Shown here: positions 18,456 to 27,080 of the stretch, piece by piece
Layout of the letters: every line of letters begins with the position of its first letter
Numbering within the stretch: the stretch's first letter is position 1
Assembly: GCF_018861125.1 (NCBI RefSeq)
Contig: NZ_JAHKQN010000020.1
Span: forward strand, 125,828-189,827
DNA length: 64,000 nucleotides
Direction of reading: 5' to 3'
Source of the DNA: Cellulophaga baltica
Lineage (GTDB): Bacteria > Bacteroidota > Bacteroidia > Flavobacteriales > Flavobacteriaceae
Program-made: the position numbers and the translations under genes
The notes under the pieces: generated by a model
Databases searched by the model: none
Told to the model about the DNA's origin: nothing
The model's input: the letters and a program-made list of their open reading frames with translations, nothing else

Positions 18456-20135
18456 ATGTTTGAGATTTCAGATTTAAAATCAAAAAAGCTTCCTGAGCTT
18501 CAGGAAATTGCTAATGGTTTAAATGTACCAAAGTACAAAACCTTAAAAAAATTAGACTTAGTATATCAAATCTTAGATGTACAAGCAGCAAACCCAAAAG
18601 TTGTTCAAGAAGCAATTAGCCAAAAAGCACCTGCCAAAACAGAACAAATTAAAGCTGATGAAGCTAAACCAGCAAAGCCAAAACCTAGAGCTCCAAGGGC
18701 TAAAAAACCTAGAGTTGTTGCTGAAAAAGCTACCGAAAGCACAGAAAAAACTGTAGAAAACAAACCTACAAAGCCAAACCCAAGGCCTGTTGCCAAAAAA
18801 ACAAATGTTGCAAAAACGCAACCAGAAAAAAAGACCGATACTCCTAGGGAGCCAAGATCTCCGCAACAGAAGAATACAAATACTCCTCAGAAAAAAGAGT
18901 TTCAAAAAAAGACTCCAGTTCACAATAACCAAAACAAACCAAATCCACGTCAAAAGCAGGAAAAAAATAATAATTTTGATAAAGATTTAAAGAATCGCTA
19001 TAAAGCTCCAGAATACGAATTTGATAGCATTATTGCTAGCGAAGGTGTTCTTGACATTATGCAAGATGGTTACGGTTTTTTACGTTCTTCTGATTACAAT
19101 TACTTATCATCACCTGATGATATTTATGTTTCACAATCACAAATACGTTTATTTGGCTTAAAAACTGGTGATACTGTATTAGGAAATGTACGTCCACCCA
19201 AGGAAGGTGAAAAATATTTTCCCCTAATTAAAGTAAATAAAATTAATGGTATTGACCCTCAAGTAGTACGTGATCGTGTTGCTTTTGAGCATTTAACACC
19301 TCTTTTTCCTCAAGAAAAATTTAAATTATCAGACCGTCAGGCTTCTATTTCTACAAGAATTATTGACCTATTCTCACCAATAGGAAAAGGACAAAGAGGT
19401 ATGATTGTTGCCCAGCCTAAAACTGGTAAAACCATGTTGTTAAAAGAAATAGCAAATGGTATTGCAGCAAATCATCCTGAAGTTTATCAAATTATTTTAT
19501 TAATCGATGAGCGTCCTGAAGAAGTTACTGATATGCAACGTAATGTTAAAGGTGAAGTAGTTGCTTCTACTTTTGACAAAGAACCTTCTGAACATGTTCG
19601 TATAGCTAATATTGTTTTAGAAAAAGCAAAAAGATTAGTCGAATGTGGTCACGACGTAGTAATTCTTTTAGATTCAATCACTCGTTTAGCCAGAGCATAC
19701 AACACCGTTCAACCAGCTTCTGGTAAAGTGTTAAGTGGTGGCGTAGATGCCAATGCCTTAAACAAACCAAAACGTTTTTTTGGTGCTGCTCGTAATATTG
19801 AAGGTGGCGGTTCACTTTCTATTATCGCTACAGCTTTAACTGAAACTGGCTCAAAAATGGATGAAGTTATTTTCGAAGAATTTAAAGGTACCGGTAACAT
19901 GGAACTTCAATTAGATCGTAAAATATCTAACAGAAGAATATTCCCTGCCATTGACCTTACCTCTTCAAGCACCCGTAGAGATGATTTACTACTTGATGAA
20001 GCCACTATACAGCGTATGTGGATTATGCGTAAATACCTTGCAGACATGAACCCTGTTGAAGCTATGGAGTTTATTGAGCAACGCATTAAACAAACCAAAA
20101 ACAATGAAGAATTTTTAATGACAATGAGTCAATAA
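18456..20135 (+). CDS. rho: transcription termination factor Rho with long disordered insert
   Basis: A 559-residue Rho, about 140 residues longer than the E. coli protein. Order: Rho N helical domain (1-45, [18 protein letters not shown]), a basic Pro/Lys/Gln/Asn-rich region of low complexity (about 47-180), the RNA-binding OB fold (about 195-265, [14 protein letters not shown]), and the RecA-like ATPase with Walker A QPKTGKT (320-326), Walker [17 protein letters not shown] and the R-loop region. It is an RNA helicase that ends transcription. Similar disordered inserts occur in other Bacteroidota Rho proteins; in Bacteroides thetaiotaomicron the insert has been reported to drive phase separation. 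A perfect terminator palindrome follows. Confidence 0.96.
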   Translation: MFEISDLKSKKLPELQEIANGLNVPKYKTLKKLDLVYQILDVQAANPKVVQEAISQKAPAKTEQIKADEAKPAKPKPRAPRAKKPRVVAEKATESTEKTVENKPTKPNPRPVAKKTNVAKTQPEKKTDTPREPRSPQQKNTNTPQKKEFQKKTPVHNNQNKPNPRQKQEKNNNFDKDLKNRYKAPEYEFDSIIASEGVLDIMQDGYGFLRSSDYNYLSSPDDIYVSQSQIRLFGLKTGDTVLGNVRPPKEGEKYFPLIKVNKINGIDPQVVRDRVAFEHLTPLFPQEKFKLSDRQASISTRIIDLFSPIGKGQRGMIVAQPKTGKTMLLKEIANGIAANHPEVYQIILLIDERPEEVTDMQRNVKGEVVASTFDKEPSEHVRIANIVLEKAKRLVECGHDVVILLDSITRLARAYNTVQPASGKVLSGGVDANALNKPKRFFGAARNIEGGGSLSIIATALTETGSKMDEVIFEEFKGTGNMELQLDRKISNRRIFPAIDLTSSSTRRDDLLLDEATIQRMWIMRKYLADMNPVEAMEFIEQRIKQTKNNEEFLMTMSQ

Positions 20136-20157
20136 AAGCTTCCTTCTCAAACAATAA

Positions 20158-20191
20158 ACAAAGTCCAATAAATTAATTTATTGGACTTTGT
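20158..20191 (+). terminator. terminator after rho
   Basis: A 34-bp uninterrupted palindrome (arms ACAAAGTCCAATAAATT / AATTTATTGGACTTTGT) beginning 22 bp after the rho stop, followed by TGTTTT. It would fold with a minimal loop. It suggests that rho ends its own transcript by an intrinsic signal. Confidence 0.8.
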
Positions 20192-20306
20192 TGTTTTATA
20201 CTACTAATAATTAACACCTTAGACTTTTATAAGTTAAGCCAATCAAATATATTTACAATATCAATAATCTACGTATTAAATAAACAGCCAACAGAAACTA
20301 TTTACC

Positions 20307-20960
20307 ATGAAGAACAACCTAATTTATGGCTTATTAGTAATTACATCTTTTTTAATCTCTTGTAACGAAACAAAAAAGGAAGTAAATGCTCCTGATCAAA
20401 TAATATCAATAAGTGAAGCAAAGCTAGAGTATGATAACTACACCGAAAAAAGAGCTAAACTAATTGAATTAACCGAAGAACCTTATGAAGACGGCAGTAG
20501 CTTTGTAGCTTCCCGTTATGGAGACTATGATATTGAAACCATTAAAAACTATATAGCATACGTAGAACAAGAAGCAAAAGAAGCCGGAGTAAAAATAGAA
20601 ACACTACGCTTCTACTTTTCTACTTATCCTAACAAAAAAGATTTTCCTGATAAAAAAGAAGTCAAACACCCACGACAGAATTCTTTTTTCATATTACCAA
20701 CTATGAGAGTTGATACTTTTAATTATGGGTTTTACATTAAAAATTTAGGTGATGAAAAAAAAGAGGCTGCTTTAATTCGTGATTACCCTGAAGTAATAAA
20801 TAATGAATCAGGAGTTATACAAGATCAAACTACAAAATCTCACGCAACACTAACACCTAGTTTAAATATCAACTCAAACAAATTATTTTCAGAAGATGAG
20901 AGTTTGATAATAAATAAAGGAAATATGGGGCCTCCTCCAAATAATTCAGATTTTAATTAA
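20307..20960 (+). CDS. lipoprotein of unknown function
   Basis: I do not recognise this 217-residue protein. It begins with a lipoprotein signal (Cys19 in SFLISC), then a helical charged domain (about 35-110, with EETIKNYIAYVEQEAKEAG-type residues) and a tail rich in Asn and Ser. The reading is supported by normal codon use, a clear signal peptide, and a partner gene 20 bp downstream (a seven-helix membrane protein) on the same strand. The two are probably an operon. The hydrophilic domain may act in the periplasm. Confidence 0.7.
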   Translation: MKNNLIYGLLVITSFLISCNETKKEVNAPDQIISISEAKLEYDNYTEKRAKLIELTEEPYEDGSSFVASRYGDYDIETIKNYIAYVEQEAKEAGVKIETLRFYFSTYPNKKDFPDKKEVKHPRQNSFFILPTMRVDTFNYGFYIKNLGDEKKEAALIRDYPEVINNESGVIQDQTTKSHATLTPSLNINSNKLFSEDESLIINKGNMGPPPNNSDFN

Positions 20961-20980
20961 AATTAATAAAGCTACTTATT

Positions 20981-21637
20981 TTGCTAAAAGCGATAATACT
21001 AAACTATTTTATTACACTTAGTTTTTTAGTGATTTTAGCCTCATTGTACAGGTATTCTAAATACTTCGATAGTAAATTAAAGCATTTTCCAATACTAATA
21101 ATGTATGTTTTTCTAACAGAATTACTAGGTCTTATCATTAACTTAGACCCAGAAAAAAACCCTTTCTTCACTAATCTATACTCAAAATACAATTTTTTAA
21201 TTTACAATATATATGACATACTCTTTTTTGGATATTTTTTTTATTTGTATTGGCATTATTCAAATTCAAAAAAATTAATTTTTATTGGCTCCTTAATATA
21301 TTTCTTTTCCTTTATTATCAATTTATTATTTACAAACATAATAATCTATCCTTTAATTTTCTCTTATACAATTGGAGGAATTGTACTAATACTTTCTGCA
21401 AGTATGCTTTTAAAGGAAAATATTAAAAAAAGTTTATTTAAAAAAAGCATATTATTCTGGATTAGCTTAGGACTTATAATATTTCATATTGGCTTTATCC
21501 CGATAAACATATTATACACCTTAAGATCAATTGAACTAAACTTTTTTTTATCTAAAATTCATCTAGCATTAGTAGTATTAATGTACGGTTGTTTCATATA
21601 TGGTTTTATTCAAATGAAGGGTAAATTAAAAGACTAG
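20981..21637 (+). CDS. seven-helix membrane protein of unknown function
   Basis: A 218-residue inner-membrane protein with about seven hydrophobic helices (about 5-24, 37-56, 70-92, 99-117, 121-143, 155-177, 189-212) joined by short Lys-rich loops. The start is TTG (MLKAIILNYF); the next ATG would remove the first helix. No family is recognised. It follows the unknown lipoprotein by 20 bp and is likely cotranscribed with it. Base composition is very AT-rich. Confidence 0.65.
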   Translation: MLKAIILNYFITLSFLVILASLYRYSKYFDSKLKHFPILIMYVFLTELLGLIINLDPEKNPFFTNLYSKYNFLIYNIYDILFFGYFFYLYWHYSNSKKLIFIGSLIYFFSFIINLLFTNIIIYPLIFSYTIGGIVLILSASMLLKENIKKSLFKKSILFWISLGLIIFHIGFIPINILYTLRSIELNFFLSKIHLALVVLMYGCFIYGFIQMKGKLKD

Positions 21638-21974
21638 ACACAAAATCTCCCCACTTAATCATTAATAAAAATACAAAACTTCAAATTCTTTAAAAAACTG
21701 CTTTACAACAACTTATTTTAAATTTAATATCATTACCTAGCGATTAAATTCTAACTCAGAATTAAAAATTAAATCATACAATACTAATTAGATTAATTTA
21801 ATAAGCTAATTAACACATTTAGCCCACAATACCCTTCATAAGGTAAATTATAAAATGCTATAGTGAGTATACTTTTTTTGTAATATTTTTTTGTTAAAAA
21901 AAGTTAAGTTATTACTGTTTAGTAATTTAAAATTATAACTACTTTTAAGGAGAACCCTAAATATTATTTAAAAA
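21638..21974. other. gene-free stretch upstream of the lipase-like gene
   Basis: 337 bp of very AT-rich DNA with no convincing reading frame on either strand. It holds T/A homopolymer runs and a short hairpin TTACT-GTTT-AGTAA near 21914. An AAGGAG sequence at 21947-21952 lies 23 nt before the next ATG, too far to be a ribosome binding site. It probably carries the promoter of the lipase-like gene, but no clear TAnnTTTG box is seen. Confidence 0.5.
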
Positions 21975-23165
21975 ATGACAACCAACAATTTAAAAGCAGT
22001 TTTCTACGTTTCAATTTCCATTTTATTATATAGCTGTAATAAAGAGTCTATAAACGAAATTGAAATTCAAGAAACCTTAAGCCTACAAGCTAGTGAAAGT
22101 GATTACTTAGATTATGGAATCTACTGGTTTAACTCTGAAAATGAATCTACAAAAGGCTATGATGAAAAAAATGATAAAAAAATTGAAGTTTCATCTTCCT
22201 ATTATGACGCTTCAAAACCTACAGTAATTTACTTTCATGGATGGCAATTAGATAGTTCTATTGATGAATATAATAGAGAAGATTTTCAATTTACAGATAG
22301 TGAATATGATACAAATATTAACACTGTAGAAATATGGAAAAGAAAAGGTTGGAACGTAGGAATATTCTACTGGAATCAATTCGCCGATGAATCTGAACTT
22401 AAAGATGCAGAAGCAAAAATATGGAGTATAAATGGGCCAAAAAACATGCGTTACAGGCTTAGTGATGGCTCGTATTCAGAAGAGCAATCTCCCACAAGTT
22501 CTTTAGCTCAAGAAGCCTACAATCAAATTAGCGAAATAATAGCAGAAAACACAAGTAACGATATTAGATTTGTAGGTCACTCTTTAGGCAATCAATTAGC
22601 TAGTTACACTGCATTTCTATTTAGTGAAGCTATTTCCAACAATGAAATTCCTTTAGAAATTATGCCTAATAGACTTGAACTTTTAGATCCTTTTTGGAGC
22701 AAAGACGCCAAAAACTATTTAACAGACTATAATGGAGACGGAAGTAATGATTGGACTGGTGAACGTGTTAGATGGTATATTGATGAAATGATTAAAAAAA
22801 ATAATTTAGCAACTACATGGTATAGTTCCTCATTAATTTTAGATGCTGGAATTGGTGATCAAAATGAATCTTTAAAAGATATTGTAACCTACCAAAGTCA
22901 AAGATATTGGTATGTAGATGCTATTAGTATCGGAGAAAAACATGTAAATACAAGACACAGTTATTTTTGGTCTTTAGAATTTGACGCTCCATTAGAAGTT
23001 AAAGTTAATTGGCTATTACAAAGAAAGGAGACAGGAAATACAACCGCTTCTGCTTCGACTACAATAGAAAGAATTAGAGAAATGATGGGTGATGAGAATT
23101 ATTGGGATCAAGTAGAAGGAAGATACACCCCAAGCCCTGAAGATGATAAATTTCAAATAAAATAA
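21975..23165 (+). CDS. lipase-like alpha/beta-hydrolase lipoprotein
   Basis: A 396-residue lipoprotein (lipobox Cys21, LLYSC). The mature part has an alpha/beta-hydrolase layout like the pancreatic-type lipase family: the oxyanion-hole HG at 88-89 (VIYFHGW), the nucleophile elbow GHSLG with Ser203, Asp238 in ELLDPFW, and His328 in NTRHSYFW. Residues 138-175 and 250-300 form inserts that could cover the active site. It is likely anchored in the outer membrane and acts on esters. The reaction is inferred; no characterised relative is recognised. It stands alone, with a long AT-rich upstream region and a terminator downstream. Confidence 0.75.
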   Translation: MTTNNLKAVFYVSISILLYSCNKESINEIEIQETLSLQASESDYLDYGIYWFNSENESTKGYDEKNDKKIEVSSSYYDASKPTVIYFHGWQLDSSIDEYNREDFQFTDSEYDTNINTVEIWKRKGWNVGIFYWNQFADESELKDAEAKIWSINGPKNMRYRLSDGSYSEEQSPTSSLAQEAYNQISEIIAENTSNDIRFVGHSLGNQLASYTAFLFSEAISNNEIPLEIMPNRLELLDPFWSKDAKNYLTDYNGDGSNDWTGERVRWYIDEMIKKNNLATTWYSSSLILDAGIGDQNESLKDIVTYQSQRYWYVDAISIGEKHVNTRHSYFWSLEFDAPLEVKVNWLLQRKETGNTTASASTTIERIREMMGDENYWDQVEGRYTPSPEDDKFQIK

Positions 23166-23196
23166 AAATACAATTTAATTTTAATACGTATACATT

Positions 23197-23255
23197 AAAA
23201 ATTAGACTTAGAGTTTCATTACAAATCAAAGAAAAATACTTTAAGTCTAATTTTT
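23197..23255 (+). terminator. long-loop terminator after the lipase-like gene
   Basis: A 14-bp perfect stem (AAAAATTAGACTTA / TAAGTCTAATTTTT) with an unusually long 31-nt loop, ending in a run of seven T. It lies 31 bp after the stop. Confidence 0.65.
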
Positions 23256-23343
23256 TTACAATTCAGTTTACATATACTACAATTGAGAATAACAATTTAA
23301 AAACGAAACATATAAAGTCATTTTTTTGATAAAAAAATAAAGA

Positions 23344-23733
23344 ATGACAACTTACAAAGTACTTATGTTTTTACACTTGTTCACAGTAGCACCGTGTATT
23401 TTTATTGGAGCCTATCTATTATTAAATAAAAAAGGAACTAAAAATCATCGAATAATAGGCAAAATTTACTTATCACTAATGTTTTTCACCGCTATGGTAA
23501 GTTTATTGATCCCTGCAAAGGTTGGTAGTCAGCTTTTAAATCATTTTGGATGGATTCATTTATTTAGCTTACTAACACTCTATTCCGTTCCCACAGCAAT
23601 AATAGCCGTAAAAAAAGGAGACATTAAAGCTCATAAAATAAAAATGAGAATGTTATACTTTGGAGCGCTTATAATTGCAGGAGGATTCACCTTAGCACCA
23701 GGTAGGTATTTACATAACTTGTTTTTTGAATAA
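23344..23733 (+). CDS. DUF2306-like small membrane protein
   Basis: A 129-residue inner-membrane protein with four hydrophobic helices (about 6-26, 42-61, 68-88, 104-122). The segment NHRIIGKIYLSLMF (about 34-47) and the later KAHKIKMRMLYFG resemble DUF2306, in which conserved His residues lie next to helix ends, as in some haem-binding membrane proteins. No function is known. It is a single gene, sharing a bidirectional hairpin with rpsT. Confidence 0.7.
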   Translation: MTTYKVLMFLHLFTVAPCIFIGAYLLLNKKGTKNHRIIGKIYLSLMFFTAMVSLLIPAKVGSQLLNHFGWIHLFSLLTLYSVPTAIIAVKKGDIKAHKIKMRMLYFGALIIAGGFTLAPGRYLHNLFFE

Positions 23734-23764
23734 AGAATAAGTATCAAAAAAGTTTAAAACGAAA

Positions 23765-23795
23765 AAAAGCATTCAATATAAAATTGAATGCTTTT
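23765..23795. terminator. terminator between the DUF2306-like gene and rpsT
   Basis: A 13-bp stem (AAAAGCATTCAAT / ATTGAATGCTTTT) with a 5-nt loop between the stops of convergent genes. Both arms end in A/T runs, so it can serve both strands. Confidence 0.8.
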
Positions 23796-23821
23796 AAATA
23801 TTATAGAAAAGTAAATATAGC

Positions 23822-24076
23822 TTATGCTAAAGAAGCAATTTGCTTAGATAATTTACTTTTTAAGTTAGCCGCCTTATTAGAATGAATAATATTACGCTTA
23901 GCTAATTTATCAATCATACTAACAACAGTAGGAAATAAAGTTTCAGCCGCTTTCTTATCTTCTTCAGCACGTAACTTTCTTAACGCATTACGCATTGTTT
24001 TATGTTGATATTTGTTACGTAAACGTACTGCTTCGTTTCTTCTAATTCTCTTTAATGCTGACTTGTGATTTGCCAT
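23822..24076 (-). CDS. rpsT: 30S ribosomal protein S20
   Basis: An 84-residue, highly basic ribosomal protein with the S20 pattern: [20 protein letters not shown] at the N-terminus, [10 protein letters not shown], and the C-terminal [14 protein letters not shown] that binds 16S rRNA. It lies 50 bp after two tRNA-Glu genes on the same strand and is likely transcribed with them from the promoter at 24360-24389. The leader contains a short palindrome AGGATATTATCCT at 24100-24112. Confidence 0.96.
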   Translation of the reverse strand: MANHKSALKRIRRNEAVRLRNKYQHKTMRNALRKLRAEEDKKAAETLFPTVVSMIDKLAKRNIIHSNKAANLKSKLSKQIASLA

Positions 24077-24126
24077 TTTATTTTTTGTTTTGTTTAATCA
24101 GGATATTATCCTAAATTTTTTAAAAG

Positions 24127-24198
24127 TAGTCCGTAGGGGAATCGAACCCCTGTTACCAGGATGAAAACCTGGCGTCCTAACCCCTAGACGAACGGACC
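24127..24198 (-). tRNA. tRNA-Glu (anticodon TTC), second copy
   Basis: A 72-nt cloverleaf on the minus strand. The acceptor arms GGTCCGT / ACGGACT pair with a G-U at the end, the anticodon stem is CCAGG / CCTGG with loop TTTTCAT giving anticodon TTC, and the T arm carries GGTTCGATTCC. CCA is not encoded. It is identical to the copy 66 bp upstream. Confidence 0.95.
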
Positions 24199-24264
24199 AA
24201 ATAATTATGTAATAAAACTTAAATTACTAAAAACAACTTACAAAAGTCATACTTAGTTAATCTG

Positions 24265-24336
24265 TAGTCCGTAGGGGAATCGAACCCCTGTTACCAGGAT
24301 GAAAACCTGGCGTCCTAACCCCTAGACGAACGGACC
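24265..24336 (-). tRNA. tRNA-Glu (anticodon TTC), first copy
   Basis: Identical to the 24127-24198 copy over all 72 nt, with anticodon TTC and no encoded CCA. It is the first gene after the promoter at 24360-24389, so the pair should be made as one precursor, probably with rpsT. Confidence 0.95.
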
Positions 24337-24359
24337 AATATTTTGCGTAATTGCGGATG

Positions 24360-24389
24360 CAAAAATACAACTATTTTTCACTATTGCAA
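24360..24389 (-). promoter_or_regulatory. promoter of the tRNA-Glu pair (and rpsT)
   Basis: On the minus strand TTG (24389-24387), a 19-nt spacer and TATTTTTG (24367-24360) match the Bacteroidota TTG-N19-22-TAnnTTTG consensus fully. The predicted start lies a few bases before the tRNA 5' end at 24336. Confidence 0.65.
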
Positions 24390-24414
24390 TAGCAAATTAT
24401 ATTTTTTTTCAAAA

Positions 24415-25890
24415 TTAATATGCCTTTGCGAATAATACGCGTTTAGTTGAAGGTTTTCCACTCACGATACACACACCACTTTCTTCTTTTGCTTCTATGG
24501 GAATGCAACGTATCGTTGCCTTTGTCTCATTTTTAATTTGTTCTTCTGTTTCTTTTGAGCCATCCCAATGCGCTGCAATAAAACCTCCTTTATTTTCTAA
24601 AATTTCTTTAAATTCTTCATAAGAATTTACTTCTGTGATATGATTTTCACGATAATCGAGTGCTTTATTGTAAATATTTTCCTGAATATCTTCTAGTAAA
24701 AACTCAATTTTCGCTACAATATCATCTGCATTTATAGTCTCTTTTTCAAAAGTATCTCTACGTGCAACTTCGTAGGTGTTATTTTCCATATCACGCTTAC
24801 CAATTGCCAAACGAATAGGAACTCCTTTTAATTCATATTCAGCAAATTTAAATCCTGGCTTATATGTATCTCTATTATCAAACTTCACAGAAACACCTTT
24901 AGAGCGCAATTCTTTAATCAGTGGATCAACTCTATCTGAAATTTGATCTAATTGTTCTTCCCCTTTATAAATAGGCACAATAACCACTTGTATTGGCGCT
25001 AATTTTGGTGGTAACACCAAACCATGATCATCACTATGCGTCATTACTAAAGCCCCCATTAATCGTGTAGAAACTCCCCAAGATGTTGCCCAAACCAATT
25101 CTTGCTTACCTTCTTTTGAAGCAAATTTAACATCAAAAGCTTTTGCAAAATTCTGTCCTAAAAAGTGAGAAGTCCCCGCTTGTAACGCCTTACCATCTTG
25201 CATTAACGCCTCAATACAGTAAGTTTCAACAGCACCAGCAAAACGCTCGCTTTCCGTTTTAAATCCTTTTATAACAGGCACAGCCATGTGCTCTTGAGCA
25301 AAATCAGCATAAACATTCATCATTTGTTCCGCTTCTGCAATTGCTTCTTTTTCAGTAGCATGAGCAGTATGTCCTTCTTGCCATAAAAATTCTGCAGTAC
25401 GTAAAAATAAACGAGTTCTCATTTCCCAACGTACAACATTCGCCCATTGATTTACTAATATTGGCAAATCTCTATAAGATTGAATCCATTTTCTATAAGT
25501 ATCCCAAATAATAGTTTCTGACGTTGGTCTAACAATTAACTCTTCTTCTAATTTTGCTTCAGGGTCAACAATTACACCACTACCATCTTCTGCATTTTTC
25601 AACCTATAATGTGTTACTACAGCGCATTCTTTTGCAAAACCTTCAACATGGCTAGCTTCTTTGCTTAAATAAGATTTAGGGATAAATAATGGAAAATAAG
25701 CATTTTCATGCCCTGTCTCTTTAAACATTTTATCTAAAGCTGCTTGCATTTTTTCCCAAATAGCATATCCATAAGGTTTAATTACCATACAACCTCTAAC
25801 TCCTGAATTTTCAGCCAAATCGGCTTTAACCACAAGTTCATTGTACCATTTAGAATAATCCTCGCTTCTCTTCGTTAGTTTTTTACTCAT
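24415..25890 (-). CDS. proS: prolyl-tRNA synthetase, archaeal/eukaryote type
   Basis: A 491-residue class II synthetase. The start is placed at [20 protein letters not shown], the usual N-terminus of this type; the extra 27 upstream residues are not family-like. Motif 2 ([24 protein letters not shown]) and motif 3 ([11 protein letters not shown] region of the anticodon-binding domain, and [10 protein letters not shown] upstream) are visible. It lacks the editing insert of the E. coli form and ends in a C-terminal extension finishing in Tyr (LFAKAY), as in the archaeal/eukaryote type common in Bacteroidota. It attaches proline to its tRNA. Confidence 0.95.
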   Translation of the reverse strand: MSKKLTKRSEDYSKWYNELVVKADLAENSGVRGCMVIKPYGYAIWEKMQAALDKMFKETGHENAYFPLFIPKSYLSKEASHVEGFAKECAVVTHYRLKNAEDGSGVIVDPEAKLEEELIVRPTSETIIWDTYRKWIQSYRDLPILVNQWANVVRWEMRTRLFLRTAEFLWQEGHTAHATEKEAIAEAEQMMNVYADFAQEHMAVPVIKGFKTESERFAGAVETYCIEALMQDGKALQAGTSHFLGQNFAKAFDVKFASKEGKQELVWATSWGVSTRLMGALVMTHSDDHGLVLPPKLAPIQVVIVPIYKGEEQLDQISDRVDPLIKELRSKGVSVKFDNRDTYKPGFKFAEYELKGVPIRLAIGKRDMENNTYEVARRDTFEKETINADDIVAKIEFLLEDIQENIYNKALDYRENHITEVNSYEEFKEILENKGGFIAAHWDGSKETEEQIKNETKATIRCIPIEAKEESGVCIVSGKPSTKRVLFAKAY

Positions 25891-25983
25891 TATTGTAAGT
25901 TTGGCACAAAACTTGCGCCTTATTATATGAAATAGTTCGGTAAAACTAACTATTTTTACATTGTTCAACAATTAAATTTTTTA

Positions 25984-27051
25984 ATGATGACTCATTCTCC
26001 TACCAGTAACAAAATCAGATTCGCAATATACACGCCAATTTTGGCTTTACTTGTAATTTCATGTGGTTCATATCAACAATCATCTTATTATGATAATGAT
26101 GGTATTTACTCAAATGAAAACCAATATGTTTCAAGGCAACAACCGCAACAGGTTCAAAATACAGAAAACAAGTACGCTACTTATTTCGGACAAAAAGCAG
26201 ATGAATATCAAGAAATTTTAGATAATGAAGACAATGAAATTTTTACTGATATTGATGGTTATTATAGCCAAGCTTACATTGAGGGAGAAGACGATGTTGT
26301 TTATGATGACGAGGTTTATTACGAAGATGACTATTACAATGGTTATGGAAATTGGGGTGATAACCCAACTAGTGTTTCCATTTCGTACAATGATAACTGG
26401 GGATACAATGGCTACAATAATTGGGGTTATTACGGTTACGGTTATAACAATTGGGGCTGGGGTGGTTACTACAATGGCTACTGGGGCAGACCTTGGGGAT
26501 GGAACAACTGGGGTTGGAATAGTTATTACGGCTGGAACGGATTTTACGGATACAATAGACCTTATTACAGCAGATATAACAGTTACAATAGATTCAACAA
26601 TAGGTATTTAACTTACAATAGAGCTAGAATAAACTCAATAAACGCTAGATATTCTAACAGTAGATCAAACGCGACATCAAGAAGAGCTTCATCTACCACA
26701 GGACGTTCATCTGCTACAACTTCTAGAAATTCACAATATAGAACTAGCAGAAGCACAAGAACGCAACCTACGTATACACGTTCAGCGTCTGGAAGAATTT
26801 ATAGAACTGGCACAACAAGTAGAACATATACTCCCAGAACATCAAGAAGTACAACTACTTCCCGTTCAACATCAAGAACATATACTCCTAGAACATCAAG
26901 AAGTAGTTCTACAAGCAGAGCTAGCACACCTTCAAGGTCATCATCTTCAAGCCGTAGTTCTAGTAGAAGCTCTAGCAGCACCTCAAGAAGTTCTGGAAGT
27001 TCTAGCAGAAGTTCAAGTGGCTCTAGGTCATCTTCAAGTAGAAGAAATTAA
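25984..27051 (+). CDS. Tyr/Asn/Trp-rich and Ser/Arg-rich repetitive lipoprotein
   Basis: A 355-residue lipoprotein of strongly biased composition. After a lipobox (Cys27, LVISC) comes an acidic segment (about 60-120), then about 120-205 of Tyr, Asn, Gly and Trp in short repeats (NNWGWGGYYNGYWG), then about 205-355 almost wholly Ser, Arg and Thr, with TYTPRTSRS repeated twice. Signal peptide, steady reading frame and following gene (29 bp) support it as real. The function is unknown; the aromatic zone looks adhesive or surface-binding and the Arg tail would bind polyanions (inference). Relatives in other flavobacteria beside proS are often given misleading names. It is divergent from proS. Confidence 0.8.
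   Translation: MMTHSPTSNKIRFAIYTPILALLVISCGSYQQSSYYDNDGIYSNENQYVSRQQPQQVQNTENKYATYFGQKADEYQEILDNEDNEIFTDIDGYYSQAYIEGEDDVVYDDEVYYEDDYYNGYGNWGDNPTSVSISYNDNWGYNGYNNWGYYGYGYNNWGWGGYYNGYWGRPWGWNNWGWNSYYGWNGFYGYNRPYYSRYNSYNRFNNRYLTYNRARINSINARYSNSRSNATSRRASSTTGRSSATTSRNSQYRTSRSTRTQPTYTRSASGRIYRTGTTSRTYTPRTSRSTTTSRSTSRTYTPRTSRSSSTSRASTPSRSSSSSRSSSRSSSSTSRSSGSSSRSSSGSRSSSSRRN
26821..26905 (+). repeat. direct repeat inside the RS-rich lipoprotein gene
   Basis: Two 31-bp copies (26821-26851 and 26875-26905) beginning AGAACATATACTCC differ at one silent base and are spaced 54 bp apart, encoding SRTYTPRTSRS twice. The unit is a multiple of three, so gain or loss would keep the frame. Confidence 0.8.
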
Positions 27052-27080
27052 TTGATTAAAAATTTATTTAAATTCATAAA

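Noticed and set aside
18573..18953. 126-codon reading frame on the strand opposite rho
   Set aside because: It lies antisense to the low-complexity Lys/Pro-rich insert of rho, whose A-rich codons lack stops in the reverse frames. Its Phe/Trp/Cys-rich product resembles no protein.
24127..24336. Tandem identical tRNA-Glu genes as a possible integration site
   Set aside because: No integrase gene, no partial tRNA copy elsewhere in the window and no flanking repeat; a simple gene duplication explains it.
26225..26611. 128-codon plus-strand frame inside the RS-rich lipoprotein gene
   Set aside because: A shadow frame caused by the repetitive Tyr/Asn/Trp codons; the product is a Thr/Ile/Met repeat without a signal or family.
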